The notes: a model not told the origin generated them from the sequence alone. A stretch of DNA of 64,000 bases from Candidatus Peribacteria bacterium RIFOXYB1_FULL_54_35 (GCA_001787755.1 MFYJ01000007.1:210585-274584); one strand, 5' to 3'; positions 44,973 through 52,887 are shown, counted from the stretch's first letter. Translations and numbers: made by a program.

Positions 44973-45640
44973 TTCCCGGGAAATCCCACATCCGCTGGCT
45001 CATCCGCTCGGTGCTGCGCCTCCTCGGCGTCAGTGGGGGAGTGTTCCTCCTCATCGTGCTCCACGTCGTCTCCCAGTTCCTGGGGGATGCTGACAGCGCC
45101 ACCCTTCGACAAGCTCAGGGCGGCACAATTTGTGCCGTCGTCTTCGGCGCCGCCGTGCGCGGAGGCTCGGAGGCGGGCCCCGGCATTACGCGCCGGGTGC
45201 AGGCTGCCGCCGACCTCTACCACCAGGGGAGTATCCAGACCATTATTCTCACCGGAGGTAAAGGGTCACAGATCCAGGAGAGCGAGGCTGCCGTCATGAA
45301 GAAAGTGGCCATGAGGCTCGGTATCGACTCAGAAGACCTGATTTTGGAGGATAAGGCCACCTCGACCTGGGAGAATCTGGCCTTCACCAAGGAGCTAGTC
45401 GGGGATTGCTCCTCTATTATTGCCATCTCCGACCGTTACCACCTCGCCCGCATCGAGTACCTCGCGGAGCTCCAGGAGTGGGGGAACCTTCGTACACTGC
45501 CGGCGGGCAGGGTACCGCTTCTGTCATTCGAAGTCCGCGCAGTCGTGCGCGAAGCACTCGGACACATCTACTACACGCTGCGTGAGTACTTCGACATAGA
45601 GAAGTACCTCTCCTCCCAGTCGGACTTCCAGGTCCTCTAG
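44969..45640 (+). CDS. YdcF/DUF218 family protein
   Basis: AVVFGAAVRGGSEAGPGITRRVQAAADLYHQGSIQTIILTGGKG..SEAAVMKKVAMRLGIDSEDLILEDKATSTWENLAFTKEL. Confidence 0.85.
   Translation: MIPGKSHIRWLIRSVLRLLGVSGGVFLLIVLHVVSQFLGDADSATLRQAQGGTICAVVFGAAVRGGSEAGPGITRRVQAAADLYHQGSIQTIILTGGKGSQIQESEAAVMKKVAMRLGIDSEDLILEDKATSTWENLAFTKELVGDCSSIIAISDRYHLARIEYLAELQEWGNLRTLPAGRVPLLSFEVRAVVREALGHIYYTLREYFDIEKYLSSQSDFQVL
45104..45124. repeat. Dispersed CTTCGACAAGCTCAGG repeat inside the YdcF-like CDS
   Basis: ccacccttcgacaagctcagg read in frame as ATLRQAQG. Confidence 0.7.
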
Positions 45641-45657
45641 CCCATCTTAGAAGGCCA

Positions 45658-45730
45658 GAGTTTTCCACATGTCAATTCCTTCTTAACATAAAATGCATTA
45701 TGTTAAGTATAGGAAGGATGTGGAAAACTC
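45658..45730. repeat. 73-bp palindrome with 13-bp outer arms and a nested dif-like core
   Basis: GAGTTTTCCACAT ... ATGTGGAAAACTC. Confidence 0.9.
45681..45708. other. dif: Putative dif/Xer recombination site
   Basis: TCTTAACATAA-AATGCA-TTATGTTAAGT: 11-6-11 layout and TTATGTTAA half-site like known dif sites; about 180 bp from xer. Confidence 0.7.
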
Positions 45731-45784
45731 CTCTTTTCTTTCTCCCCTGCCAAATTTCTTGTTCATTCAGCTTTTTAGAAAATA

Positions 45785-45872
45785 TGTCACACTGAGCACT
45801 GTCGAAGTGCGACATATTTTCTGCCCTCCTCTGTCATCCTTCGTCAGAGCTCAGGATGACAGGAATCCCCTC
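45785..45872. repeat. Two dispersed palindromes (GTCACACTGAGCACTGTCGAAGTGCGAC; GTCATCCTTCGTCAGAGCTCAGGATGAC)
   Basis: Self-complementary ends, related to CTTCGACAAGCTCAG repeats. Confidence 0.6.
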
Positions 45873-45890
45873 TCTCACCAGTCCCCTAGT

Positions 45891-46814
45891 ATGGAAAACG
45901 CACTCTCACAGGCCATGGACCGCTACATCGTCTATCTCCAGGCGGAAGAGAACAAATCTCCGCTCACCGTGGCCAATTACCGGCGCTCTTTGAACCTCCT
46001 TTTAGACCTTTTAGGCGTCTCCGATGCCAAAAACATCGATAAAACTGTGATTCGGACCCTTAAATCCAAACTGCACGGCGCCAAGGCGCGCAGCGGCAAG
46101 CCCCTGAGCATTACCACCAAGAACTATCACCTCACCGTCCTGCGGGCTTTCCTCCGGTATTTGCTGCAGGATGAGGAAATGGACGGCATTTACGCGCCCG
46201 ACCGCATCCAGAGGTTCAAGCAGGAGGAGCGGCAGGTGAAAGTCCTCCGGCGCGAGGAGCTCTCCCGTCTCCTCGAGTCCCCTGACGTTTCCACCCGGAC
46301 CGGCAAGCGCGACAAAGCGATTATGGAATTATTTTTTTCGACGGGGTTACGTCTTGCAGAACTCCGGAGTCTGAATGTGCGGGATCTGAACTTTGACACA
46401 AGAGAGATTTCAGTTCGCGGTAAAAGGGGAAAGATCCGGGTGGTCTTCCTCTCGGATCGGGCGGTGGATTCCCTCCGGGCATACCTGGAGGCGCGGACAG
46501 ATGATCTCACTCCCCTCTTCATTCGTAATATGGAGAAAGCGCAGGAGACTATGCCCCCCGGAGAAGAATTCAGACTTTCGCGCATCTCTATCTATAACGT
46601 AGTGAAGAAATACGCGCTCATTGCGGGAGTGGTCTCTGATCCTTCTCCGCACACGCTGCGGCATTCCTTCGCGACGGATCTTCTGAGGAATGGAGCGGAT
46701 TTAAGGAGTGTGCAGGAGTTACTGGGGCATGCGGATTTGAGTACGACGCAGATTTACACGCATGTGACTAACCCCCAATTGAAGGAAGTTCATGAGAAAT
46801 ATCACGGGAAGTAA
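45891..46814 (+). CDS. xer: Xer-type tyrosine recombinase (start trimmed to MENALSQAM)
   Basis: FFSTGLRLAELRSLNVRD..SPHTLRHSFATDLLRNGADLRSVQELLGHADLSTTQIYTHV, R..HxxR..H..Y. Confidence 0.95.
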   Translation: MENALSQAMDRYIVYLQAEENKSPLTVANYRRSLNLLLDLLGVSDAKNIDKTVIRTLKSKLHGAKARSGKPLSITTKNYHLTVLRAFLRYLLQDEEMDGIYAPDRIQRFKQEERQVKVLRREELSRLLESPDVSTRTGKRDKAIMELFFSTGLRLAELRSLNVRDLNFDTREISVRGKRGKIRVVFLSDRAVDSLRAYLEARTDDLTPLFIRNMEKAQETMPPGEEFRLSRISIYNVVKKYALIAGVVSDPSPHTLRHSFATDLLRNGADLRSVQELLGHADLSTTQIYTHVTNPQLKEVHEKYHGK

Positions 46815-46905
46815 AATATTCCCTTTGCTTTTGATGCGAGAAATACTCGTTCGGAGGCTTACAAAATCAATTGCAGAGAATGGCTATTGATTGCAGGTTT
46901 GAAAG

Positions 46906-46935
46906 TTGACATATGTAAACATTGGGATTCATACT
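46906..46935 (+). promoter_or_regulatory. Sigma70-type promoter
   Basis: TTGACA-N18-CATACT, -10 ends 6 nt before ATG 46942. Confidence 0.6.
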
Positions 46936-46941
46936 TTCTTT

Positions 46942-47649
46942 ATGCAGGAATTGGTTAATTTATTTGGGCTTTTGCTTCCTCCGAATGAAATAAGGCCAAT
47001 TTTTTCAGAGATAAAATATGGGATGACTGATAAATTGCTCCGTAAGTTTTTTAGTGGCTGGAAGGAGGGGGCTGATCAAACTGCCTTGATTAATAGAAAA
47101 ATGAGTACAACTTTAGCATTGGATAAGGGAGGTTTCACTTTTGTATTAGAAGATCCTAAGTATTTAAAGGATTTTTTAAAGCAATCAGAGCAAATATATA
47201 CTCTTTATACTCAGATGCTTGAAACACAGCTTATTAGGAAGATAGGGTTTGAAAGGATTGGAGTTGTTGGATTGGATGTGTCTTTTGAAGATGCGGTCTG
47301 CAAACTTAGAGAAAAGTTTTTTCTGAAAAAACCCGAGGTAACGTTTCTTTCGAGTAAGTTTAGCGATTTCCTTTTTTCTGTGAATCTCATTAAGAATGAT
47401 TTTTTGTGTGAATATAACGCAGGTGTGGCGAGAAGGGGGGAAGTTTGTTCAATGTTGGAAGATCGTACAGAATTTTTGCGTGCTGAGGATTTACCCGAGA
47501 CTAGTTTGTTTTTCGACTTAAATGTAAGCAAGAAAAATTCGACGTCAGAAATGGGGAGAAAGATTTTAAAAGATGCTGAGTCGTTAAGTAAAAACTTGTT
47601 TAATGAATTTTTTGAATTTTCCTTAACAGATGTCAACAAAGACAAGTAG
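46942..47649 (+). CDS. Hypothetical AT-rich accessory protein (possibly TIGR04255-like)
   Basis: Start trimmed to MQELVNLFGLLLPP; C-term SLFFDLNVSKKN..LFNEFFEFSLTD resembles TIGR04255 tails; tentative. Confidence 0.5.
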   Translation: MQELVNLFGLLLPPNEIRPIFSEIKYGMTDKLLRKFFSGWKEGADQTALINRKMSTTLALDKGGFTFVLEDPKYLKDFLKQSEQIYTLYTQMLETQLIRKIGFERIGVVGLDVSFEDAVCKLREKFFLKKPEVTFLSSKFSDFLFSVNLIKNDFLCEYNAGVARRGEVCSMLEDRTEFLRAEDLPETSLFFDLNVSKKNSTSEMGRKILKDAESLSKNLFNEFFEFSLTDVNKDK

Positions 47650-48379
47650 TTACGATTCGGCATTTACTGATTTTTCCGACGAGGCATTGTCTGCTTTGGG
47701 AGGGTTAGGAGATATTAATGACAGATTCAGGAAGAAGAGTATGTGGGTTTCGAGAGAAAGATTGCCGGTGGGTGATTTTTCGGGCACAAATGGTTGTGTT
47801 CCATTTGATACAGTGAATGCATTAATAGGAGAGAAACTTCCAAGAAGGGACAAAATGATTCAAGTTCATCAAGATCGTGGGTATCCGAAAGTTATGTATA
47901 TGTCTTTTGCGACAGATGCTAACGATGTTATCCACAAATTTGATTTCGCTTTATCGCGGAGTGAAATGTTAAGTTCAGTATTAGCTTTTTTTCTTCTTCC
48001 TCTTACTAGTCTAGATATAACTTTTGTCCTTTTTGGATGCTCTCTGGTTTTTTATTCCCTTATTAAGGGATCAATAGCTGTCAAATCAGATACGCCTTTC
48101 AAGTTTTTAGTTTCACTCGCAAAAAATATTGCCATATGCATTGCGATATTGTATGGCTCCGGTTTTATGGAGTTATACTTTATCAGTATTGGTCATGGTG
48201 TATATGGGGGAGGTGTAGTTAGGGAAATAGTATTGTATGCGGTAACTGCTTATTTGCTTAGTGTTGTTGCAATTAATCTTTTTGTATGGTTCTGTCATTT
48301 GGTTACTGAAGATAAATTTTACACAGCTGTGAAGGATATTATTGCTTATGCAAAAAAGAGATTTTGTGAAAAAGAATAA
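47630..48379 (+). CDS. Hypothetical protein with C-terminal TM segments
   Basis: Start overlaps the upstream stop by 20 nt; soluble N-term followed by about four hydrophobic segments. Confidence 0.6.
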   Translation: MSTKTSSYDSAFTDFSDEALSALGGLGDINDRFRKKSMWVSRERLPVGDFSGTNGCVPFDTVNALIGEKLPRRDKMIQVHQDRGYPKVMYMSFATDANDVIHKFDFALSRSEMLSSVLAFFLLPLTSLDITFVLFGCSLVFYSLIKGSIAVKSDTPFKFLVSLAKNIAICIAILYGSGFMELYFISIGHGVYGGGVVREIVLYAVTAYLLSVVAINLFVWFCHLVTEDKFYTAVKDIIAYAKKRFCEKE

Positions 48380-48427
48380 TTTATTCATCTGGAGCCGAAC
48401 TCTCCCCTTGCGTAAAGCTCGCAGAAT

Positions 48428-48667
48428 CTATTTCTTATAGAGTCTTTCGATTTCTCTTGCCAAAAAGACAATAAGATAAGTCCAACCTAAAATTACGACG
48501 ATGCTGTATATGTTATACCAAGTTGGGCCTAGAGTTTTGGCATTCTCATGAACAATAGTTACAACTTCCATTGTTAGGGCAGCTACGATAAAGCCAGTAA
48601 CAACAAGGAGGTGTTCGAATGCGCTAAGTTTCAATCTTGGTGCCTTACGTCTTTTCCTGAACCACAT
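48428..48667 (-). CDS. Small hypothetical membrane protein
   Basis: MWFRKRRKAPRLKLSAFEHLLVVTGFIVAALTMEVV..IYSIVVILGWTYLIVFLAREIERLYKK. Confidence 0.5.
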   Translation of the reverse strand: MWFRKRRKAPRLKLSAFEHLLVVTGFIVAALTMEVVTIVHENAKTLGPTWYNIYSIVVILGWTYLIVFLAREIERLYKK

Positions 48668-48772
48668 GAAGCAATCTTACCACACATATGCAAAGGGAGA
48701 TATTGATGTGGAGATTGTGGTGGGGAGGAAGGGGTAGACAATCTAATCCAGTGAGAGCTACCATTCCTTTTA

Positions 48773-49720
48773 ATGGTGAATAGGGTTTTATTGTTATTGG
48801 TAGTATTAATGCTTGCTGGGTGCAACGCAGTGGATCTTTCTTGCATTGAAGGGTTCGAGAAAAATGAGAGATCAGAGGGGGTAATATTTTTTCTCTGTGA
48901 GAATCCTGAGTTTGAAATTACCTGTGATGTCAAAACATATGTGTACGTGGACGGTAGGCACTCGTGTATTTCCTTTAATGGCGACAAATACTTAATTTTA
49001 GAAACCGAAGATGTTACGAATCAGCCGGAAGAGCAAATGAGCTCTGTTTCAAGTGCGGAAGAAGAAAGGGAAGTTCGAGTGCAAGCAACTCCTATAGTCC
49101 AACCGGAGAAAGCGGTAGAATCTGCTTCAGAGATCGAAAAGATCGGAGAAATAGTATGCAAAGATGGTGATTGGAATTGTGAATCTTGGGGGTCCTGTAC
49201 TGCAGGCACTCAGTCTAGGGAGTGCGTTTTAAGTTCTGATTGTATTGTTAAAGATTTTTCTCCTGAAATTGTGAGAACATGCACGGTGACAAGAGTGTGC
49301 GGTGGGTCTGATTGGGATTGTTCAGGATGGACCCACTGCATAAATGGTAAACGTACGCGAGTTTGCGATTTACAGTCAAAGGATTGCCGAATTGTTTCCC
49401 CAGTTAGTACAGAGGAGGCCTGCTCAAATCTTGAATCTCGCCTTTTAGAAATGTCTACTGACATCGATGCAAGGGAGGTCTGGCTGAATAAATGGGATGG
49501 GGTTGCAAAGGAGCTTGCTTCTAATTCTGCGAATGAAATATATTCCATAACCAATAAGTATCGAAAAGACCTTATGGAGTATATGGGTATTTATAATGAT
49601 CTTGTTTCTGGTAAGGCTACTGTTGCGCTTGTCGGGTACCGTATTTCGAACCTTATGCTTGAGATGGATAGTCTGCAGGAGAGCATAAAAAAAATTACGT
49701 TAGTGTATCCTGCTAAATGA
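48773..49720 (+). CDS. Lipoprotein with thrombospondin-type-1-like W/C motifs
   Basis: LMLAGCNAVDLS lipobox; DWNCESWGSCTAGTQSRECV and DWDCSGWTHCINGKRTRVCD. Confidence 0.65.
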   Translation: MVNRVLLLLVVLMLAGCNAVDLSCIEGFEKNERSEGVIFFLCENPEFEITCDVKTYVYVDGRHSCISFNGDKYLILETEDVTNQPEEQMSSVSSAEEEREVRVQATPIVQPEKAVESASEIEKIGEIVCKDGDWNCESWGSCTAGTQSRECVLSSDCIVKDFSPEIVRTCTVTRVCGGSDWDCSGWTHCINGKRTRVCDLQSKDCRIVSPVSTEEACSNLESRLLEMSTDIDAREVWLNKWDGVAKELASNSANEIYSITNKYRKDLMEYMGIYNDLVSGKATVALVGYRISNLMLEMDSLQESIKKITLVYPAK

Positions 49721-49724
49721 TATT

Positions 49725-49795
49725 GGTTCTTCGGGCGGGAGAATCCTAAGAAGGATCTCGCAATTCTCTGCAAGAGGCATCATCCGAAGGGCTGG
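49725..49795 (+). pseudogene. Truncated 3' fragment of an HNH endonuclease gene
   Basis: Encodes FGRENPKKDLAILCKRHHPKG, matching FGRENPKKDLAILCEKHHPKG of 49991-50356. Confidence 0.75.
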
Positions 49796-49864
49796 TGCTC
49801 CCTGCTGGGGATTCGTGTTTGAAGGCTTTTCTACAAACTATTTCATTTTTGAAGAGTAGATTGC

Positions 49865-49930
49865 CTAGTTCTGCCGCCTTCCGCAGCAGTTTTTGTATTT
49901 TTGCCGCTATTGTAGAAGGGGCAGAGATGT
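49865..49930 (-). pseudogene. Degenerate SEC-C motif gene-end fragment
   Basis: Minus strand TGCCCCTTCTACAATAGCGGCAAAAATACAAAAACTGCTGCGGAAGGCGGCAGAACTAG aligns to the SEC-C tail coding sequence at 51108-51170. Confidence 0.6.
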
Positions 49931-49990
49931 CCATGGGCTGGATGGAGATAACGACGGGGAGGCGTGTGAGTCGTTGGAGTGAGCGCTATC

Positions 49991-50356
49991 ATGTCTGCTA
50001 TGGATAAGAGCTTCATCCCCATTCTTCTTGTCTTCTTTGTACTTTATGGGCTTCAGGAGCTTTTGCGAACTCGTGTCTCTAAGAAGGATATGTGGGAGCA
50101 CTACCGCTCTCCTCTCTGGGAACAGAAGAGAGAAGAAGCGTTTCGGATACATGGCAGAAAGTGTGCCGTGTGTGATACAGAGGAGCACCTGCAGGTGCAT
50201 CATCTGCACTACCGCAAATGGTTTGTTCCTATTTTTGGGCGGGAGAATCCTAAAAAAGATCTGGCAATTTTGTGCGAGAAGCACCATCCGAAAGGGCGAT
50301 ACTCAAGGGTGGAAATTCTCGTTCGCAGGCTATTCTATAAGCTCTTTCGTGTTTGA
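49991..50356 (+). CDS. HNH endonuclease domain protein with N-terminal TM
   Basis: HGRKCAVCDTEEHLQVHHLHYRKWF..NPKKDLAILCEKHH. Confidence 0.85.
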   Translation: MSAMDKSFIPILLVFFVLYGLQELLRTRVSKKDMWEHYRSPLWEQKREEAFRIHGRKCAVCDTEEHLQVHHLHYRKWFVPIFGRENPKKDLAILCEKHHPKGRYSRVEILVRRLFYKLFRV

Positions 50357-50373
50357 GCGGGAAAAGAAACTTC

Positions 50374-50405
50374 TCTAGTTCTGCCGCCTCTCGCAGCAGT
50401 GTTTG
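50374..50405 (-). pseudogene. Short SEC-C gene-end fragment
   Basis: Minus strand AAACACTGCTGCGAGAGGCGGCAGAACTAG = KHCCERRQN*, compare KNCCGRPQN* of the intact gene. Confidence 0.55.
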
Positions 50406-50457
50406 ATCAGGAGTAAAGGGTGGTGAGTTATGAAGGAAAGGAGTACAATACTGAGAT

Positions 50458-50955
50458 ATGGGTTCCAAAGGAAACAACTACGCATTCATAGACAGTCAGA
50501 ACGTCAATCTCGCCATCCGTGACTCCGGCTGGCAGCTTGATTTCGCGCGCTTCAGAAAATACCTCAAGGATAAATTCCGCATCACGAAGGCATTCCTCTT
50601 CATCGGGTTTGTCGCGGAGAACGAATCTCTCTACACCTCCCTGCAGGAGGCCGGGTACATCCTCGTCTTCAAGCCGACTCTTCTCCTGCCTTCCGGCAAG
50701 GCGAAGGGGAACGTGGATGCGGAGCTTGTGCTCTATGCGATGATTGAATTCCGGAATTACAGTCAGGCGCTGGTTGTCTCCGGCGACGGCGATTTCTTCT
50801 GCCTCGTCGATTATCTGAAAGGAAAACAGAAGCTCCTCAAGCTGGTGATCCCCAACCGGAGGAAGTACTCTTCTCTCTACCGCAAATTCATGTCCGATAT
50901 CGTGTTTATGAACGATCTGAAGCCGAAATTGGCGTACAGCAAAAAGAAGAGATAA
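50458..50955 (+). CDS. NYN domain (LabA/DUF88-like) protein
   Basis: NYAFIDSQNVNLAIRDSGWQLDFARFRKYL..KGNVDAELVLYAMIEFRNYSQALVVSGDGDFFCLVDYL. Confidence 0.88.
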   Translation: MGSKGNNYAFIDSQNVNLAIRDSGWQLDFARFRKYLKDKFRITKAFLFIGFVAENESLYTSLQEAGYILVFKPTLLLPSGKAKGNVDAELVLYAMIEFRNYSQALVVSGDGDFFCLVDYLKGKQKLLKLVIPNRRKYSSLYRKFMSDIVFMNDLKPKLAYSKKKR

Positions 50956-51107
50956 AGAAAAGAGGCATTACCTCGGGACGGGACCCTTTGGATAGCCTCT
51001 CATCGTGATAGATACAGTATACCGCGCAGGAAGGGCTCCTGTAAATACGGGAAATGCGGTTTATTTTGGGCATCGGACGCGTTTCCTGCTCTCCGTGTTT
51101 TTCTTCG

Positions 51108-51980
51108 TTAATTCTGCGGCCTCCCGCAGCAATTTTTGTGTTTTTTGCCGCTTTTGCAGGGGCAGGGATCATTGCGTCCTACTCTTTCGCCCGCGTTCCG
51201 GATCGTCCCGCCGCTGTACCGGAAAACGGGTGCTTCAGGGTGTTCCGGCGGTATCCTGTAGGTGACGGTGGGGGCGATGCCGAGATGGAGCAGTGCTCTG
51301 CGCATGGCATGTTCCATCTGTATGGCCATGTCTACGACGGTGTCTGCTGCGATCAGATCTTCCACATCGAATGCTTTCACCACCATGTCATTTGCCTGCT
51401 TCAGTACGCCGGCAAGCTGCCCGCTCTCCTGCAGAACTTTCGGCGATGCTATCTGGACGTGCCCTACGGTCATGAGTCCCAGATCTTCCGCGGTTCGCGT
51501 AATGACGTGCCCGATGACAGCGCGCGTGTGACTGGCGGCGAGGTACTCTTTCTCCTGGTCCCCGAGCAGTGGCTGCAGGTCGATGTGGCGCTCTGCCTCA
51601 TTATGGACAGTGCGTATGGAATCTTTGTCTATAGCGAGATCCGTGCCGTGCTTCCTGTGCGCTCTCCGGCAGAGTTCCACTTCCAGTTTCTGCACTTGCG
51701 TGAGATGTGTGGGTGTGGGGAAGCGCAGTTTATTTGTGCGGGCAATCACATTCCAGTTGTTCGCGAGTACTTCGTCATCAGGCGTGTGCATCAGATTCAT
51801 GACCTGCTCGGAGACGGCGGCATCCATCACAGTGGCAGTGTCTTCACAGAGCCCCCCGAGATGTCTTGCGGCCTGGCGGACGCTCACCGATCTTGCGATA
51901 TCGAGGAAGCGCGCAGTTCTGCCGATTGCTCCCTGTGCAAGGGTATCCGGGAGCGTTGGGTCGTCGAGGGCGGGCGGCAT
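51108..51980 (-). CDS. SEC-C motif-containing protein
   Basis: C-term GRNDPCPCKSGKKHKNCCGRPQN. Confidence 0.8.
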   Translation of the reverse strand: MPPALDDPTLPDTLAQGAIGRTARFLDIARSVSVRQAARHLGGLCEDTATVMDAAVSEQVMNLMHTPDDEVLANNWNVIARTNKLRFPTPTHLTQVQKLEVELCRRAHRKHGTDLAIDKDSIRTVHNEAERHIDLQPLLGDQEKEYLAASHTRAVIGHVITRTAEDLGLMTVGHVQIASPKVLQESGQLAGVLKQANDMVVKAFDVEDLIAADTVVDMAIQMEHAMRRALLHLGIAPTVTYRIPPEHPEAPVFRYSGGTIRNAGERVGRNDPCPCKSGKKHKNCCGRPQN

Positions 51981-52050
51981 GAGTGCGGCATTTTAGTACA
52001 GGGAGTGCCCTTCTCAAGTGAAAACTCCCCTGTTTGGTGATGGTAGGTGC

Positions 52051-52085
52051 TTGCTCTTGGGTGGGGTGTACGTTATAATGTACAC
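52051..52085 (+). promoter_or_regulatory. Toxin-antitoxin promoter with overlapping palindromic operator
   Basis: TTGCTC-N17-TATAAT; GTGTAC-GTTATAAT-GTACAC palindrome covers the -10. Confidence 0.75.
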
Positions 52086-52088
52086 ATC

Positions 52089-52355
52089 ATGAAAAGTATG
52101 TCAGCTACCGACGCGCGCAAGCAGCTTTTCAAGCTCATTGAACAAGCCGGAAAGCCGGGTGCATGCATTGAAATCACACACGGCGGTGTTTCGAAAGTTG
52201 TTGTGATGCCGACCGAGGATTTTGAAGGTTGGGTAGAAACCCTGGAGGTCATGGCAAGCCCGGGACTTCTGGAGGACATCCAGGAAGGGTTAAAAGAAGT
52301 GCGCTCAGGGAAGACCACAAGCTTGGAAACGGTGAAAAAGCAGCTTAAGCTCTAG
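52089..52355 (+). CDS. Phd/YefM-family antitoxin
   Basis: MKSMSATDARKQLFKLIEQAGKPGACIEITHGGVSKVVVMPTEDFEGWVETLEVM. Confidence 0.85.
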   Translation: MKSMSATDARKQLFKLIEQAGKPGACIEITHGGVSKVVVMPTEDFEGWVETLEVMASPGLLEDIQEGLKEVRSGKTTSLETVKKQLKL

Positions 52356-52357
52356 GC

Positions 52358-52615
52358 ATGTATACGATTGAACTGACGAAGAAAGCTGAGAAGTCTCTTG
52401 AGTCTTTGCGGAAGAGGGATCAGCAGAGAGTGATGGCCGGTATAGAGAGCCTGCGGGAGGATCCTTTCATTGGGAAGAAGCTGCAGGGGCCGCTCGAGGG
52501 ATTGCGGTCTTTACGGGTCTGGCCGTTCCGTATCATCTACTCTGTCAATAAGAAGGTTGTGATGGTAACGGTTGTTGCGATTGGGAACAGGAAGGATGTG
52601 TATAAGAAATCCTGA
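52358..52615 (+). CDS. RelE/ParE-family toxin
   Basis: MYTIELTKKAEKSLESLRKRDQQRV..LQGPLEGLRSLRVWPFRIIYSVNKKVVMVTVVAIGNRKDVY. Confidence 0.88.
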   Translation: MYTIELTKKAEKSLESLRKRDQQRVMAGIESLREDPFIGKKLQGPLEGLRSLRVWPFRIIYSVNKKVVMVTVVAIGNRKDVYKKS

Positions 52616-52623
52616 TACGTTTG

Positions 52624-52857
52624 ATGAAGAAATTCTGTTCATCTGTGGCCAGGATCCTCAAGATTCTCTTCACCGGAGGGAAGTACGGGTCTTCCGTTCC
52701 CGGCAAACACTCACACAACTACTCAAAATCCCAGGAACAGAAGAGGAAGGATTTCGAGAAGTTCGGAGGCCGGCCCTGCAAAATCTGCGGTGCGAGGGTC
52801 CCGGGGAATAAGCACTACTGCGGGCCGTGCTATTACAAGTATGTGAAGCAGCCATAG
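52624..52857 (+). CDS. Small zinc-ribbon-like protein
   Basis: PCKICGARVPGNKHYCGPCYYKYV (CxxC..CxxC). Confidence 0.6.
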   Translation: MKKFCSSVARILKILFTGGKYGSSVPGKHSHNYSKSQEQKRKDFEKFGGRPCKICGARVPGNKHYCGPCYYKYVKQP

Positions 52858-52887
52858 TGATGAAGATGGTGATCGGCGGAGTATCCC

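Noticed and set aside
45693-45890. N-terminal extension of Xer given by the ORF track
   Set aside because: It would start inside the dif-like palindrome and translate dispersed repeats; the conserved Xer N-terminus begins at 45891.
49746-49934. 62-aa minus-strand ORF
   Set aside because: Covers the HNH and SEC-C fragments in frames that do not match either protein; treated as pseudogene remnants.
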